A DNA stretch of 31,876 nucleotides, taken from the NCBI RefSeq assembly GCF_008831285.2, contig NW_022204542.1, positions 1-31,876 on the forward strand, read 5' to 3'. The translations under genes were made by a program, and so were the position numbers. The notes under the pieces were generated by a model, which searched no databases, was not told the DNA's origin, and was given only the letters and a program-made list of their open reading frames with translations. The stretch comes from Nymphaea colorata (Eukaryota > Streptophyta > Magnoliopsida > Nymphaeales > Nymphaeaceae). Shown here piece by piece: positions 21,370 through 31,876 of this stretch; the first letter of the stretch is position 1; every line of letters begins with the position of its first letter.

Positions 21370-21884
21370 TCAAATAAATGTAAGATCAAAGCTGGAGAGG
21401 ATATCTTCATTGTCATATTCTCCCTCTTCCTCCTCCCTTGTATGCTAGGCCTCTTCGCTCTTGAACTCCGATACTTCGTAAGGTGCATAGAATCCTTCCC
21501 AAGCATTCTACAGGAGAAACATGAATCCACTCTAGCTGATGCATTCCTGGTTCTTCATTTCGATGGTACTTTACGTTTCCATTCCTATTGATTCTTTTCT
21601 GAAACTGTTGGAAGTCTCTTCATTTTTGATCTTTTGTTAGATTCTCGCTGCGTTTTTGCAGGTATGGTCAGCATGGTTATTTCTGGCTGTTGTGGGTAGG
21701 CGTTGTGATAGTAGGCCTGCATGTAATGCATCTGCATATAATTGTGATGGTTTTATTATCTGGTGATGCTGCGGCATCGGTTGCAGACCTTGCGAAAGGA
21801 GTAGTTGAGGTTACTGCAATTGAGGCACACCCAGTCGGCACTACCGTCGCTCTTGACGCCCTGCTCCCTGCCGGCTTCCCTCAT
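21370..21884 (-). CDS. Small RanBP2-type zinc finger protein
   Basis: About 170 residues. The start at 21884 (MREAGREQGVKSDGS) leads directly into a textbook RanBP2-type finger, DWVCLNCSNLNYSFRKVCNRC, in which one zinc is held by four Cys spaced C-x2-C-x10-C-x2-C. Such fingers bind single-stranded RNA, ubiquitin or Ran depending on the protein. The order here, with Trp before the first Cys and Asn between the Cys pairs, resembles the RNA-binding kind. A Gln/Tyr/His/Met-rich linker follows (NYMQMHYMQAYYHNAYP), then a basic stretch and an acidic tail (REEEEGEYDNED) to TGA 21372-21370. One frame break near 21560. It overlaps nothing; 114 bp separate it from the upstream gene. Confidence 0.8.
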
Positions 21885-21998
21885 CAAATAGAAAGATAAA
21901 TATTATTTAATCATCCCCACGATAATTTTATTCTATTCAGCCCATGTAATATAAAAATCGTTAGTACTTTCCCCACGAGGATTCACTTGGGACTCATT

Positions 21999-23029
21999 TC
22001 ACGCTCTAGATTTCGTAGGTGTGACTGCAGTGACTGTGGGCGTTGGACAGCCCGTCGGTTGGATGGATTTATTATAAGGAATCTCCTCTTGCTGCCAACC
22101 GATATTGAAAAGCTTGTCATTGGGTTGCATCTACACCGGGACTTGCTTTACTCTTCCACGCTTGTTCTTCTTGAACTGGAGCACCATGACTTCGATATCT
22201 GATTCCACTTTTCCCTCCTCTCTCTTGACAAGATTCCGGGTCCATGCGAGTTTATCATGTATTAGTTGCGAGCAGATGCGCGTTCCCGGTGATTATCGAC
22301 TTCTCTGATGCTGTGGCTATCGTTGACTGCCTCTCCGTTTTGCGAAAAAGTGTGGGAAAGCGAATCCTTATCGCTAAACTGATCCTTTGATTCCTCGATT
22401 TCGCTGCCCTGCTCCACATTGGAAAACCTGTTCTCCTCTGTCTTGGTCTTGCAGGCGCAGATGCGAGAGTGCTTGGGATGGTTGGGCGGATGCTGGAGCT
22501 TGGACTTGTTGGAGTTCTGCTTGGAGGAGACTGAGACGTCATCGTAGGAGAGGTCGTTGCGGAGGCTGTTCCGGCCTGCGATGGTGAGTGAGTTTGTGTC
22601 GTTGTTGACGTTGTAGGTGCTGATGCGGTTGCTGATGACGTGCTTGGATTGATGCGAGCTGCTGAGGTATTGCGAACGAGGTTGGCGGCTGGTTTCTTCT
22701 ACTGCTAAAATTATATCTCTAGTTTGTCGAGCTCATCAAGCTCACCCATGATCTTTATGGAGATCTTAGATTCTTGGACTTCTTAGACTTCTTCTCAACT
22801 TGGACAGGAGGACTGCTCCTACTCCTCTACTTTTTCATTGATTTCGTTGAATTCGTACTCCACCCGATGGGGGACAATGACAGGTGCTTCACTCTTGGAG
22901 GAAAGGCTGTTTTTCCTCACTCTTGCCATTTCGGATGATGAGACCATAGTGTTGGGCTCTTCCAGGGGTGCTATTGCAGTATCTGAATCCACATTGCTGC
23001 CTTGTTGACTGATTTTTCATAGGATTCAT
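21999..23029 (-). CDS. Ser/Asn-rich protein, mostly disordered, function unknown
   Basis: No family recognised. The start at 23029 (MNPMKNQSTRQ) is followed by SNVDSDTAIAPLEEP, ARVRKNSLSSKSE and a short acidic helix (FNEINEKVEEQEQ). A long Ser/Asn/Asp/Lys-rich part follows (SLTIAGRNSLRNDLSYDDVS, HPPNHPKHSRICACKTKTEE, SEIEESKDQFSDKDS). The last 90 residues look folded: LIHDKLAWTRNLVKREEGKV, DIEVMVLQFKKNKRGRVKQV, DKLFNIGWQQEEI. TGA at 22001-21999. Frame breaks near 23005, 22810, 22680 and 22262. The RxxS patterns (RKNSLSS, GRNSLRND) suggest kinase targets; that is inference. Confidence 0.7.
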
Positions 23030-23169
23030 TTAAAGCTTCAGATTTGAAATATTGGTTGTTTTGTTATTCCTGCGGAAGGTGTTTCGTTACTAGATGAGAG
23101 AGCACCTCCAGCCATTAAGCAGTTAAGCAAACTTCTGATCTTAAAGCTCATTCTCAGCTTGGGAGTTAC

Positions 23170-24275
23170 TCAATACTCTGCTCTTCCCAAGGTCTCCAGC
23201 ATGAAGTATGATTTTAGGTAAATCCCATAGAAGCAGTCCTGCTCGAAATCCTCGAAGTCACTGATTATGAATACTACAGAGTAGGCCCTCGCTAGCAATT
23301 GCTGCAGGTTCACATGCTAGTTAAACGTCTATAAGTTCCGCAAGGAGGAGAGGAAATCATTGAGATCTGCCAGTTATCCTATCCCAGGATGATAGGCTCC
23401 AGTTGCTGGATGAGGCTCACTGCAATCATAATGACTCCCACGTTGCCCACTCCGATGACTAGGTCCCAGATATACTTGATGAGTTCTCTGGGGAAGCTGT
23501 AGATGTAGAAGGTCATGAACCACTTGCATATCCACATGGAAGGGTCCACGCCGAGCAGAAGAAACATATGCGTGTACAGGTTTTCATTTGCTCTTTTTAG
23601 GACGTTTTGAAAGAGAGTATTGAAGATATTGTACAGGGGAAACCCATCTTAATACAATCCCAGCAGCATGTACCTCTTATTGGTTGCCAAATGTACGAAC
23701 ATCTCGAAGCACTCATTCTCGGTATATCCGATGATGATGAGGTAGCTGACGATGAAGTTGATGCCCTGGGTGTATCCCATTTTGGGGAAATGATTTGCGA
23801 TTCTTTTCAAAACATTTTCAAATTGCCTTTTTTTTGATTAAGCTACGGGTATGTCGAATGTCCGTTCGATGTCCTTCTCGATCTGGACGAAGCAATCGTG
23901 GGCAATGATAGCGGCCTCATCGTTGTTGTCTGCTTCAGGGTAATTGTTTATAAGTGATTTGGGTCCATCGATTGGCAATCCGAGGCATTCGCAATATTTT
24001 TTATCAGTTTTATCGAGTCCAAGCAATACCAGTTTCCATTTGAGTAGCAACGATTCTGAAATATGTTCATCCCTGACGAGTTCGGGGCGTACTTGTAGGT
24101 GAAAGGGGTCTGGGTCTTGCTAATAGAGTGATATGAAGGTGGTATATGGCTATGAAGATATGAGTTATGTGTTGAGTTTGAGCTCTTGAATTAATTTTTG
24201 GTAGGCTTGCTTGGAGTAGCGATCGGTGATGTTTGTAGCAGTGGTGGTATCTCCGCAGAGAGCCCCACATCCCAT
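23170..24275 (-). CDS. TBC-domain Rab GTPase-activating protein
   Basis: About 365 residues. TBC proteins accelerate GTP hydrolysis on Rab GTPases using two fingers, and both are present: Arg in IEKDIERTF (23856-23882) and Gln in MGYTQGINF (about 23755-23780). Downstream are LLLGVDPSMWICKWFMTFYIYSFP and YIWDLVIGVG, the typical TBC core, and a helical C terminus (LQQLLARAY, FYGIYLKSYFMLETLGRAEY) to TGA 23172-23170. The start at 24275 gives MGCGALCG; a Gly2-Cys3 N terminus could be acylated, although position 6 (Leu) does not fit the common myristoylation pattern. Only one frame break (a missing G near 23364). Divergent from the next gene across 435 bp. Confidence 0.93.
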
Positions 24276-24710
24276 CTTATTTCTTATTATTTATAACTTC
24301 AAATAAATTCATCAATAAAATTCACATAAAGACACTTATAATCAACAGTATGATTACATTCGAATTGCTATAACCTTCATCCTTTATTTATTATGCCGTT
24401 TTTAATTGGAAGCCATTTTTTTATTTCATTTCGGATTGTTGTTTTGATTTAAAGGAAATTGGATATATTGAATGGAGGTAAAGAGTAGAATCTTGATATT
24501 ATATTAGGGATGGAAAGATGTGAATGCTAGGGATGGTTTAATTTCTTTCAATCTTCTTATTAAAAAATGCAACTGCATCCTTCCTACAGGGCTGACCATC
24601 TAAGACGGTAAAAATTCTACCCATTTATCCTTTCACAAAGCGGCGTTGCGGAATATGCGCAAAGGCTTGAATGATTGTCAAGTTAAAGGTCATTATATAT
24701 TTTATTGTGC
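24276..24710. promoter_or_regulatory. Divergent intergenic region, AT-rich
   Basis: 435 bases between two divergent starts, the longest well-bounded non-coding stretch in the window. It is AT-rich with poly-T and TATA-like runs (TTATATATTTTATTG just before 24711). I see no RNA gene, no repeat and no conserved motif. It presumably holds both promoters. Confidence 0.5.
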
Positions 24711-27378
24711 ATGCTGCCCAAAATAAAGAAACTTGCCTTCGAGGTCGAATTTCAACAACAATAATCCCCCTACCAAGGTCGTGCCGGCGATCCTTCCTCA
24801 ATAAATTTCAATAACTCAAGCAAGCCTTAACTGCAAACCTGCAGGAGTTTGTAACTGTGTAGGTATTGCCAAACAGCCGCCGCCAACCTCATGGCGGTGC
24901 CTGGCAGATTCAACCGCAATATCTATCTAGATCCCAAAAAGAACAAGATGGTTGAATTTCCCAGAAGGAATTCTTTCGAGATCTACGTGGATGGTTTTCA
25001 TCTTTTCTCCAGACTGGAAACGGGGACTTGGCCCGACATCAATACCATTTGCGAATGGGCGCTGAGAGTTGCAGAAAAATTAGTAGATATTGAGATCGAG
25101 AAGGAGGAAGGACCGCTCAAAGAGCAGCTTCAGCTATTGGGTAAAGATATACCCATTGAAGAAGGAGCAAACAACCAAAAATTACCTCCTGTTAGCAAAG
25201 GCTTTGACCAAACTCTCAGAAATAAACCTGAAAAGGCCAACCACCAATTACTATCCCCGCTCACGATATTCCTCATTGCGAGAGTTGAAGCTGTGCTGCC
25301 CTACGGCGTTGATCCGATGAACCACACCCAAAAAATGCCTTTCCTCAACCGCTCCACCAAGACTAGGATGAAGTGAAGAGCATCGATAAGGAATTTAGGG
25401 CCGTTTCAAGAAATGGTTATGAGAAGCCTAGCTTCACTGGGACATAAGGAGAAGGTAGTGCTCCCAAGTTTACCAGCAGACGCAACGATGCCCTGATCAA
25501 CACATTCGACGGGGCAAGAACTCCCAATATTGAGCTTTCGCCCCTGCCGGCAGTCCACGATAGATTGCGCCAGCAGATGTAAGAATAAGCTGCTCATTTG
25601 CCCAAGATGGAGATAGTCTAGCTAAAGCTCAGCGAGAATGCACTCAACTGCTATAAAAAATACTACCGAATCGATGGAAATAAGGCAATCAAGATATCTG
25701 GAGACTAGCTTTGGAGTCCTCTTCTTTGCTAGACTCCTCTTCCACTCATAGGAGAATACTGTTTTCAGATTTTTGTTCAAAATTCATCTTTGAACCACGT
25801 GCAGCTTGGCATAGCTCCCATCAGTTACTATCCAAGCATAGACCAACCTGAGAGGCCAGATAATTTGATTGCTTTTAATTGCGGGAATGGGCAAATTAAG
25901 GATGCTAAGCTTAACACCTTCGCTTCATAGACTCATTGGAGGGAAGGCGGCCTCAAGATTACGCATAAACCTCCTTTTTGCATAAGGGCTATCGTAAATA
26001 TCAGAAACAAGTCGATTGAATGGTATGTGAATAATACAATTTCAGCTTCAGCCAGAATGCCATCCCAATATAATGCAGGTTTTCGAGCTTTTATCAGTCT
26101 CTACATTATAAAGATATTGTATATCTGAACCGTCCAGCAGACTCCATTGGCTAATCCTTATAAATATTGCGATAATTAACTGAGTAGATAAAAGGCAGTT
26201 AAAAAATAAAAACCAATGCGTTCGCTCAAACAGGAGAAGCAAATGAGGCAAATACTGCATAATTTCCAAAGCCAATCCACCAGAATAGAATATATCCTAA
26301 TTATAGACAGAAAGAAATTGCAGAAATGGTGAATTAAGTGACTCAAACCACTCCAATCATTGAAGGGCGCATCAAAAACAACGGTTTCATAGATTCCTAG
26401 AGAAGAATTAATCTGAAAAGCAAAAGGAAAAATAAAAAGAGAAAGAGAAAGACTTTAGTCTTTAAGATGTCATCACCTACAAGACAATAATTGCAAATGA
26501 GTAAAATAATCCAATAATCAATGGAACTTAAAATTCCTCAAGAGGAGTAAAGACCAAATGCAGTTGTATCGATAATCGACGTAAAGATACAAGAAGCATA
26601 GCCAATTGAAGAAATTGAAAAAAAGATAAATCCTCAACATGCATAGCATAAATAGATAGAACATTAACGTAAATAAGAACACAAATAAGAGGTTATAGTT
26701 GAAGAAACTCATCAAAACGCCCTGAAACTATTGCCTTAGGTGAAGAAACAATCAAATAATAGCAAAATAATAGCAAAAATAATAGCAAAATAATAGCTAA
26801 AGTAATAGCTAAAGTAATAGCAGAAATAATAGGAAAAATAATAGGAAAAATAATTGCAGAAACCATAGCCGAAACAATAAATAGTTGATCCAATACCAAT
26901 CATACCGAATGAGTAAAACATAATAGCCATAGAAAATAAGCCAGCTCCTTAATAGTAGATCCATCTTCTACTAATAATAATCCACCTAATCCTATTGTTG
27001 AATAAGCTGCACCAATAATCACTGAGAATAATAGCCACAAATGATCGAGTAGCAGCATTTGCCACCACTACTTAGTAGCAACATTCAATACCGCCAGCCG
27101 TTGAATAACCATAGAACCTTTAAAATAATTCAGGAATAACCAGCTCCACAAGCTGTATAAGAGCCTTAGCCTGCACAAATCTAGTAAAAATAGATGCCTT
27201 TGCAAATAATTTAGGTGCAACCTACTCCGCAAATCATTTAAAACCATAAACTGCAGCTGGCCCTACACCGATCTAAACCGAAATAAAATAGACCAGCGAA
27301 AAAGAGGAGATCTATAAATGGTAAGGAGTTTTCGAATAAGGTTCATTCAAGCTCAAGCCCATCCATCAACAAATTTGA
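24711..27378 (+). CDS. Rdx/SelW-like, SPRY-like and Q-rich multidomain protein
   Basis: About 880 residues. From ATG 24711 (MLPKIKKLAFEVEFQQQ) an early CRYC precedes a segment like the Rdx/selenoprotein W fold: NIYLDPKKNKMVEF, then NSFEIYVDGFHLFSRLETG. Cys stands where Sec occurs in some relatives. After a charged linker and a frame break near 25368, an SPRY/B30.2-like beta sandwich follows: ISGDQLWSPLLC, YCFQIFVQNSSLNHVQLGIA, IEWYVNN, FRAFISL, then KDIVYLNRPADSIGQ across a break near 26095. The same frame runs on through basic KRKNKKRKRK into a Gln-rich tail built largely of TAA/TAG codons (26440-27378). The C-terminal frame is uncertain: either PIHQQI-TGA (27376-27378) or a shifted frame carrying PAKKRR. 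Domain calls are by eye. It could be two genes, but the open frame and lack of a break argue for one. Confidence 0.65.
26754..26866 (+). repeat. Degenerate 11-13 bp A-rich tandem repeat encoding a Gln tract
   Basis: Repeated units of the form AATAATAGCAAA, AGTAATAGCTAA and AATAATAGGAAA. In the reading frame of the gene many become AAR-TAA-TAG-CAR/CTA, that is Lys-Gln-Gln-X, because TAA and TAG are Gln. Slippage in such units probably drives length change. Confidence 0.85.
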
Positions 27379-27416
27379 TATTTCACACTTATTTCTGCAT
27401 ATATATAAATCAAAGC

Positions 27417-28162
27417 TCATCCTAGTAGTGGGGGATGCTGCTTGCGAAGAAATGCTCTGTCTTGGCCGAAACTAGTATTTTTAGAATCGCACTGGGATGT
27501 TAGCCATTCAGGATACACTCCTTTTATCTTCTGGATCTTTTTGAAGAGCGGATTTTCCTCGTGTAGAAGCGGATTGATTTTTTAGTTGACGTAGGCGTTA
27601 CATTCTTTCAGAAGCCCACTGTAGACTTTTTCTTCAGACCGTTCTATGGTTGTGGAATCCTCTTATCTTTCCAGTTAATTGATATTTTCAGGGATTCTCT
27701 TCGCTCTTTGCGTCCGCATGTTGGCCATAGACCTGGTCCTGGTCTTTAGTGAGGCGGTTTTTCGTTCGGTGGAGTCGACTCTAATGGCTCCGTTGGCGGA
27801 GATGGCGAAGAGAGGCTCTTGGTCGTCCTTTGGGGGTTCTTTGGGGATGTGGATAGGGACTAGCGCATGGGAATAGAACGATTTGTGAGGAAGGTAGTTG
27901 TCAACTGGTACGAAATTGCTCTTTTGCTTTTTTTCCTCTACGTTTCGCTTAAGCGTCAGGGGTACTCGTTTGGAGGTGATTCCCACTTCTTCACCCTGAA
28001 CGCCTATCACCTTCACAGTATAGCTGAGACTGGCGATGTGATCCTTCATCTTGAGCACTTCTGCTGATTCCCTGCCGACGATGACTTAAAGAAGGCAGTT
28101 TTGGAGTGGAGTTGCACATCTGGCAATTTGCAAACCTCTAGTAATGAAAGTTTTTCCTTCAT
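27417..28162 (-). CDS. Hypothetical protein of about 245 aa
   Basis: No family recognised. The start at 28162 gives MKEKLSLLEVCKLPDVQLHS. A frame break near 28075 leads to DHIASLSYTVKVIGVQGEEVGI, then a Lys-rich section (KRNVEEKKQKSNFVPVDNYL), a proline stretch (PIHIPKEPPKDDQEP), a basic Thr/Arg-rich part (KTASLKTRTRSMANMRTQRA), and after another break SEEKVYSGLLKECNAYVNQ to TGA 27419-27417. The basic Ser/Thr stretch suggests a microtubule- or nucleic-acid-binding, phosphorylated region; that is inference. Tail-to-tail with the Q-rich gene, 38 bp apart. Confidence 0.65.
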
Positions 28163-28317
28163 AAAATAATATAAATAACACTCACTACCGGACCTTCAGA
28201 TGCACCAGTTATGTCTTTTCATGCCTTCCTATGCCTGCTGCCACCTATGGAAGTTATATCTATGATTTTGTCTACATGCCCAACCGCTCGCTATTGTGCT
28301 TTATGCATTAGTGGGAA

Positions 28318-29256
28318 TCAACTTCTGCTTTTTTGACTAATCTAGCCGTGATTGTTTGCAGACTATTGGTGGATTAAAGAATCTTCGGCAAAGATGAAGA
28401 TTTGGTCCAGGATATGTTTCGGTCGATCTGAATTGTGGGTGCCATCGAAACTAACAATTTTTTATTCTATCCTGGGAAACTATCAAACAAGTTTGCGAGT
28501 GAGAGTAATGGATCATCTTATCACCAGTGGCAGCCAGTAAAAGGATATGCCTATTTTTTTAGAATTTTTCATGTGATCCTTGATTTCCATTTCTTTTGGA
28601 TGCATTGCAGTTTTTTCTTCAACATCTTGCCACCACACAGAAAAAGCAAGGAAAAAGGCATAAAAGAGACAGTGAAGGGGAGTGCATACCTGAGTCTTGG
28701 ATAATTCCTTGCATGTCCATAAAGGCTCGAGAATGCAGAATCCGCGATAACTACATCTGCTTACTGGCTTAATAGGGCGCTGACTGCACCCATGCTTCTT
28801 CCCCATAATGCCACCTTGAACCCTCTCTCCTTCAAAAATCTGACAGCGATATCTACCTCTTTGATTCATTCTTTCCCAATGATATAAACTTTCTCTCTGT
28901 TCTATTCCCGCAGCCGCTGAAATCAAAGCAGGCGAGAGCGACATCTGGAGGTAGGAGCTGAAGTTGGGAAAAGCCTTCATATCTGCTTGAGCTGTTGCCG
29001 TGGAGATAAAGCATCACGTATTTGATGCTGCGTGGTGCGAAGAGTGATAGCGGGAACGGGATATGAAAGACTATGTGTTATATGGAGCCCGGAACTTTCT
29101 CTTGGGGTCGATGATGACTTGGTTGTAGATGAATCTAGGAGGACGGATCAGCATATAACTGTATCTTTCGATGCATTTTTCAGTGTTATATTTCTTATAG
29201 TAGAAAGTCCTCGCGTCGGTTAGCTCTTAGTCCCTTCCTTGCTATTAGTTTTACAT
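28318..29256 (-). CDS. Alpha/beta hydrolase (serine esterase/aminopeptidase-like)
   Basis: About 310 residues. Conserved order: LIRPPRFIYN near the N terminus; YVMLYLHGNSSSRYEGF (oxyanion region); ACFDFSGCG; the nucleophile elbow GRSMGAVSALL with Ser (about 28785); the acid Asp in ATGDKMIHYSHS; and the catalytic His in FDGTHNSDRP. Relatives act as lipases, thioesterases or depalmitoylases; the substrate cannot be told. The chosen start, 29256, reads ATG TAA AAC TAA TAG CAA, so a Gln encoded by TAA directly follows the initiator Met. ATG 29136 (MLIRPP) is a shorter option. TGA 28320-28318. Frame breaks near 29020, 28850, 28610, 28550, 28480 and 28450. The segment 28700-28610 is hydrophobic and unlike the family. 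Confidence 0.87.
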
Positions 29257-29331
29257 TTAAATTATCTCACATTTGTCGAAATAAATAATTGTAGTTGTAT
29301 GATCATACAAGTATCAGAAGGTAGGTTTAAA

Positions 29332-29873
29332 TCATTTGAGTTTTAGTTGCTTTTGCTCGTATGCTTTTACCAGCTTTCTCTCGTACTTTTTTAACTGTTA
29401 CATGAAACCTTCGTTTGGCTTTACTATGGGCCTGCTTGCCCTTAGGAACTCTAAAGCTCTGTTCATTCTCCATTTTTTGGTTTTCATGAGGAATGCCAAT
29501 ACGATGGTGGCACTGCGACTGATTCCTGCCCTGCAATGAACCAGTACATTTCCTTTTGCTAACTGAGTGGAGATGAAGTCGTTGGTATCTGAGATGTACT
29601 GGTAAGGTCTTCAAAGGGATTATCCTAAACCCTATCACTTTGTGTGCAATCCCTACTCCCGGTTTCACAAGGATCTCTGAGGCTACTGTCAATACCGAGG
29701 CAATTTTGTATTGCTTGAGAGTGAAGGGGTCGGAGGCGGCTTGAAGGCTGCCGATATATAGTACGGATCTGTTGATCCGAACTAGAACTCTGCAACTTTA
29801 CTGATGGAATTATTGTATTGGCAGGTATAATGATTTGAGTCATATTATTATACTCTCTGGAGAAGTTGTTCAT
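29332..29873 (-). CDS. Dual-specificity protein phosphatase
   Basis: About 180 residues, a single DUSP domain. SVLYIGSLQAASD and IASVLTVASE are the usual first strand and helix. DNPFEDLTQYI carries the general-acid Asp. The P-loop is VLVHCRAGISRSATIVLAFLM (about 29500-29560), with catalytic Cys and Arg in HCxxGxSRS. The C-terminal helix is Lys-rich (FMQQLKKYERKLVKAYEQK) to TGA 29334-29332. The start at 29873 (MNNFSREYNNMTQ) or 29843. Frame breaks near 29775, 29650 and 29608. Small DUSPs of this kind remove phosphate from MAP kinases and other phosphoproteins. Head-to-head with the NDR kinase, 85 bp apart. Confidence 0.93.
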
Positions 29874-29958
29874 TTCTTTGGGGGTGGGTATGTATTTGCT
29901 GAATAATGCGGGTTTGAGTTGCTGTGAATGGGGTATTGGTTTATAATCCACGATTTGA

Positions 29959-31737
<1,779 letters not shown>

Positions 31738-31762
31738 TGATCTACAGTTCATAATAAGTTGT

Positions 31763-31781
31763 GTTTGATATATACTCAAAC
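31763..31781. other. Short inverted repeat between the kinase stop and the telomere
   Basis: GTTTGA (31763-31768) and TCAAAC (31776-31781) are perfect complements around a 7-nt AT loop, 26 bp after the last stop and 15 bp before the telomere. It could form a small hairpin in the 3' UTR. A chance match is quite possible at this length. Confidence 0.4.
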
Positions 31782-31795
31782 CTATCAGCCAGCAG

Positions 31796-31876
31796 GGGTT
31801 GGGGTTGGGGTTGGGGTTGGGGTTGGGGTTGGGGTTGGGGTTGGGGTTGGGGTTGGGGTTGGGGTTGGGGTTGGGT
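31796..31876. repeat. Right telomere, G4T2 repeats
   Basis: GGGGTT hexamers from about 31796 to the last base, the exact complement of the left end in inverted orientation. Only 58 bp separate the last stop codon from the telomere, typical of compact macronuclear chromosomes. Confidence 0.98.

Noticed and set aside
24850-24880. Selenocysteine at the CRYC of the Rdx-like domain
   Set aside because: Both positions are Cys codons, no in-frame UGA is present there, and no SECIS-like element was recognised.
26048-26930. Minus-strand frames rich in Phe, Ile and Tyr, looking like membrane proteins
   Set aside because: They are the reverse complement of the A-rich, Gln-coding plus-strand tract.

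Overview
This window looks like a complete macronuclear minichromosome of a ciliate. It begins in C4A2 repeats (1-91) and ends in the complementary G4T2 repeats (31796-31876), with no telomeric repeat in between. TAA and TAG occur inside every recognisable protein, at positions where glutamine fits, and only TGA ends genes. Introns confirmed by family alignment are 19-21 nt long. Base composition is moderate, less AT-rich than the model Tetrahymena or Paramecium nuclei. C4A2 telomeres argue against hypotrichs and Euplotes (C4A4). I cannot name the genus.

Layout. Left arm: an unrecognised protein reading toward the telomere (219-1516, -), a doubtful plus-strand gene (1603-2684), and a secreted legumain-type C13 peptidase (2730-3990, -). 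Next is a very large trithorax/KMT2-like histone methyltransferase with PHD fingers, bromodomain, extended PHD and SET/post-SET (4101-9714, -). It is followed by a coiled-coil protein (9837-10871, -) and phosphoserine aminotransferase (11165-12287, -). Centre: a second coiled-coil protein (12471-14171, +), a DBF4-like Cdc7 regulator (14900-15666, +), two calpain-like proteins without recognisable catalytic residues (15713-17615 and 18812-20107, +) around a tail-anchored MSP/VAP-like gene (17660-18630, -), and a multi-pass membrane protein (20205-21314, +). Right arm: a RanBP2-type zinc finger protein, a Ser/Asn-rich protein and a TBC RabGAP (all -), a long gene joining an Rdx-like, an SPRY-like and a Q-rich segment (24711-27378, +), an unrecognised protein, an alpha/beta hydrolase and a dual-specificity phosphatase (all -), and an NDR-family kinase (29959-31737, +) ending just before the telomere.

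Genes are packed tightly, mostly 40-180 bp apart, on both strands, with no operon logic. The set mixes chromatin, cell-cycle, signalling, membrane-traffic and metabolic functions, as expected for an ordinary nuclear chromosome.

Caveat. Most genes contain one to many single-base frame breaks, usually in or beside short homopolymers, and both missing and extra bases occur. Downstream frames resume exactly where family alignment requires. Uncorrected sequencing indels are the simplest reading. CDS coordinates below therefore span start to stop across these breaks, and a plain translation of a span will not be continuous. Protein identities come from recognised motifs, read by eye in the ciliate code.
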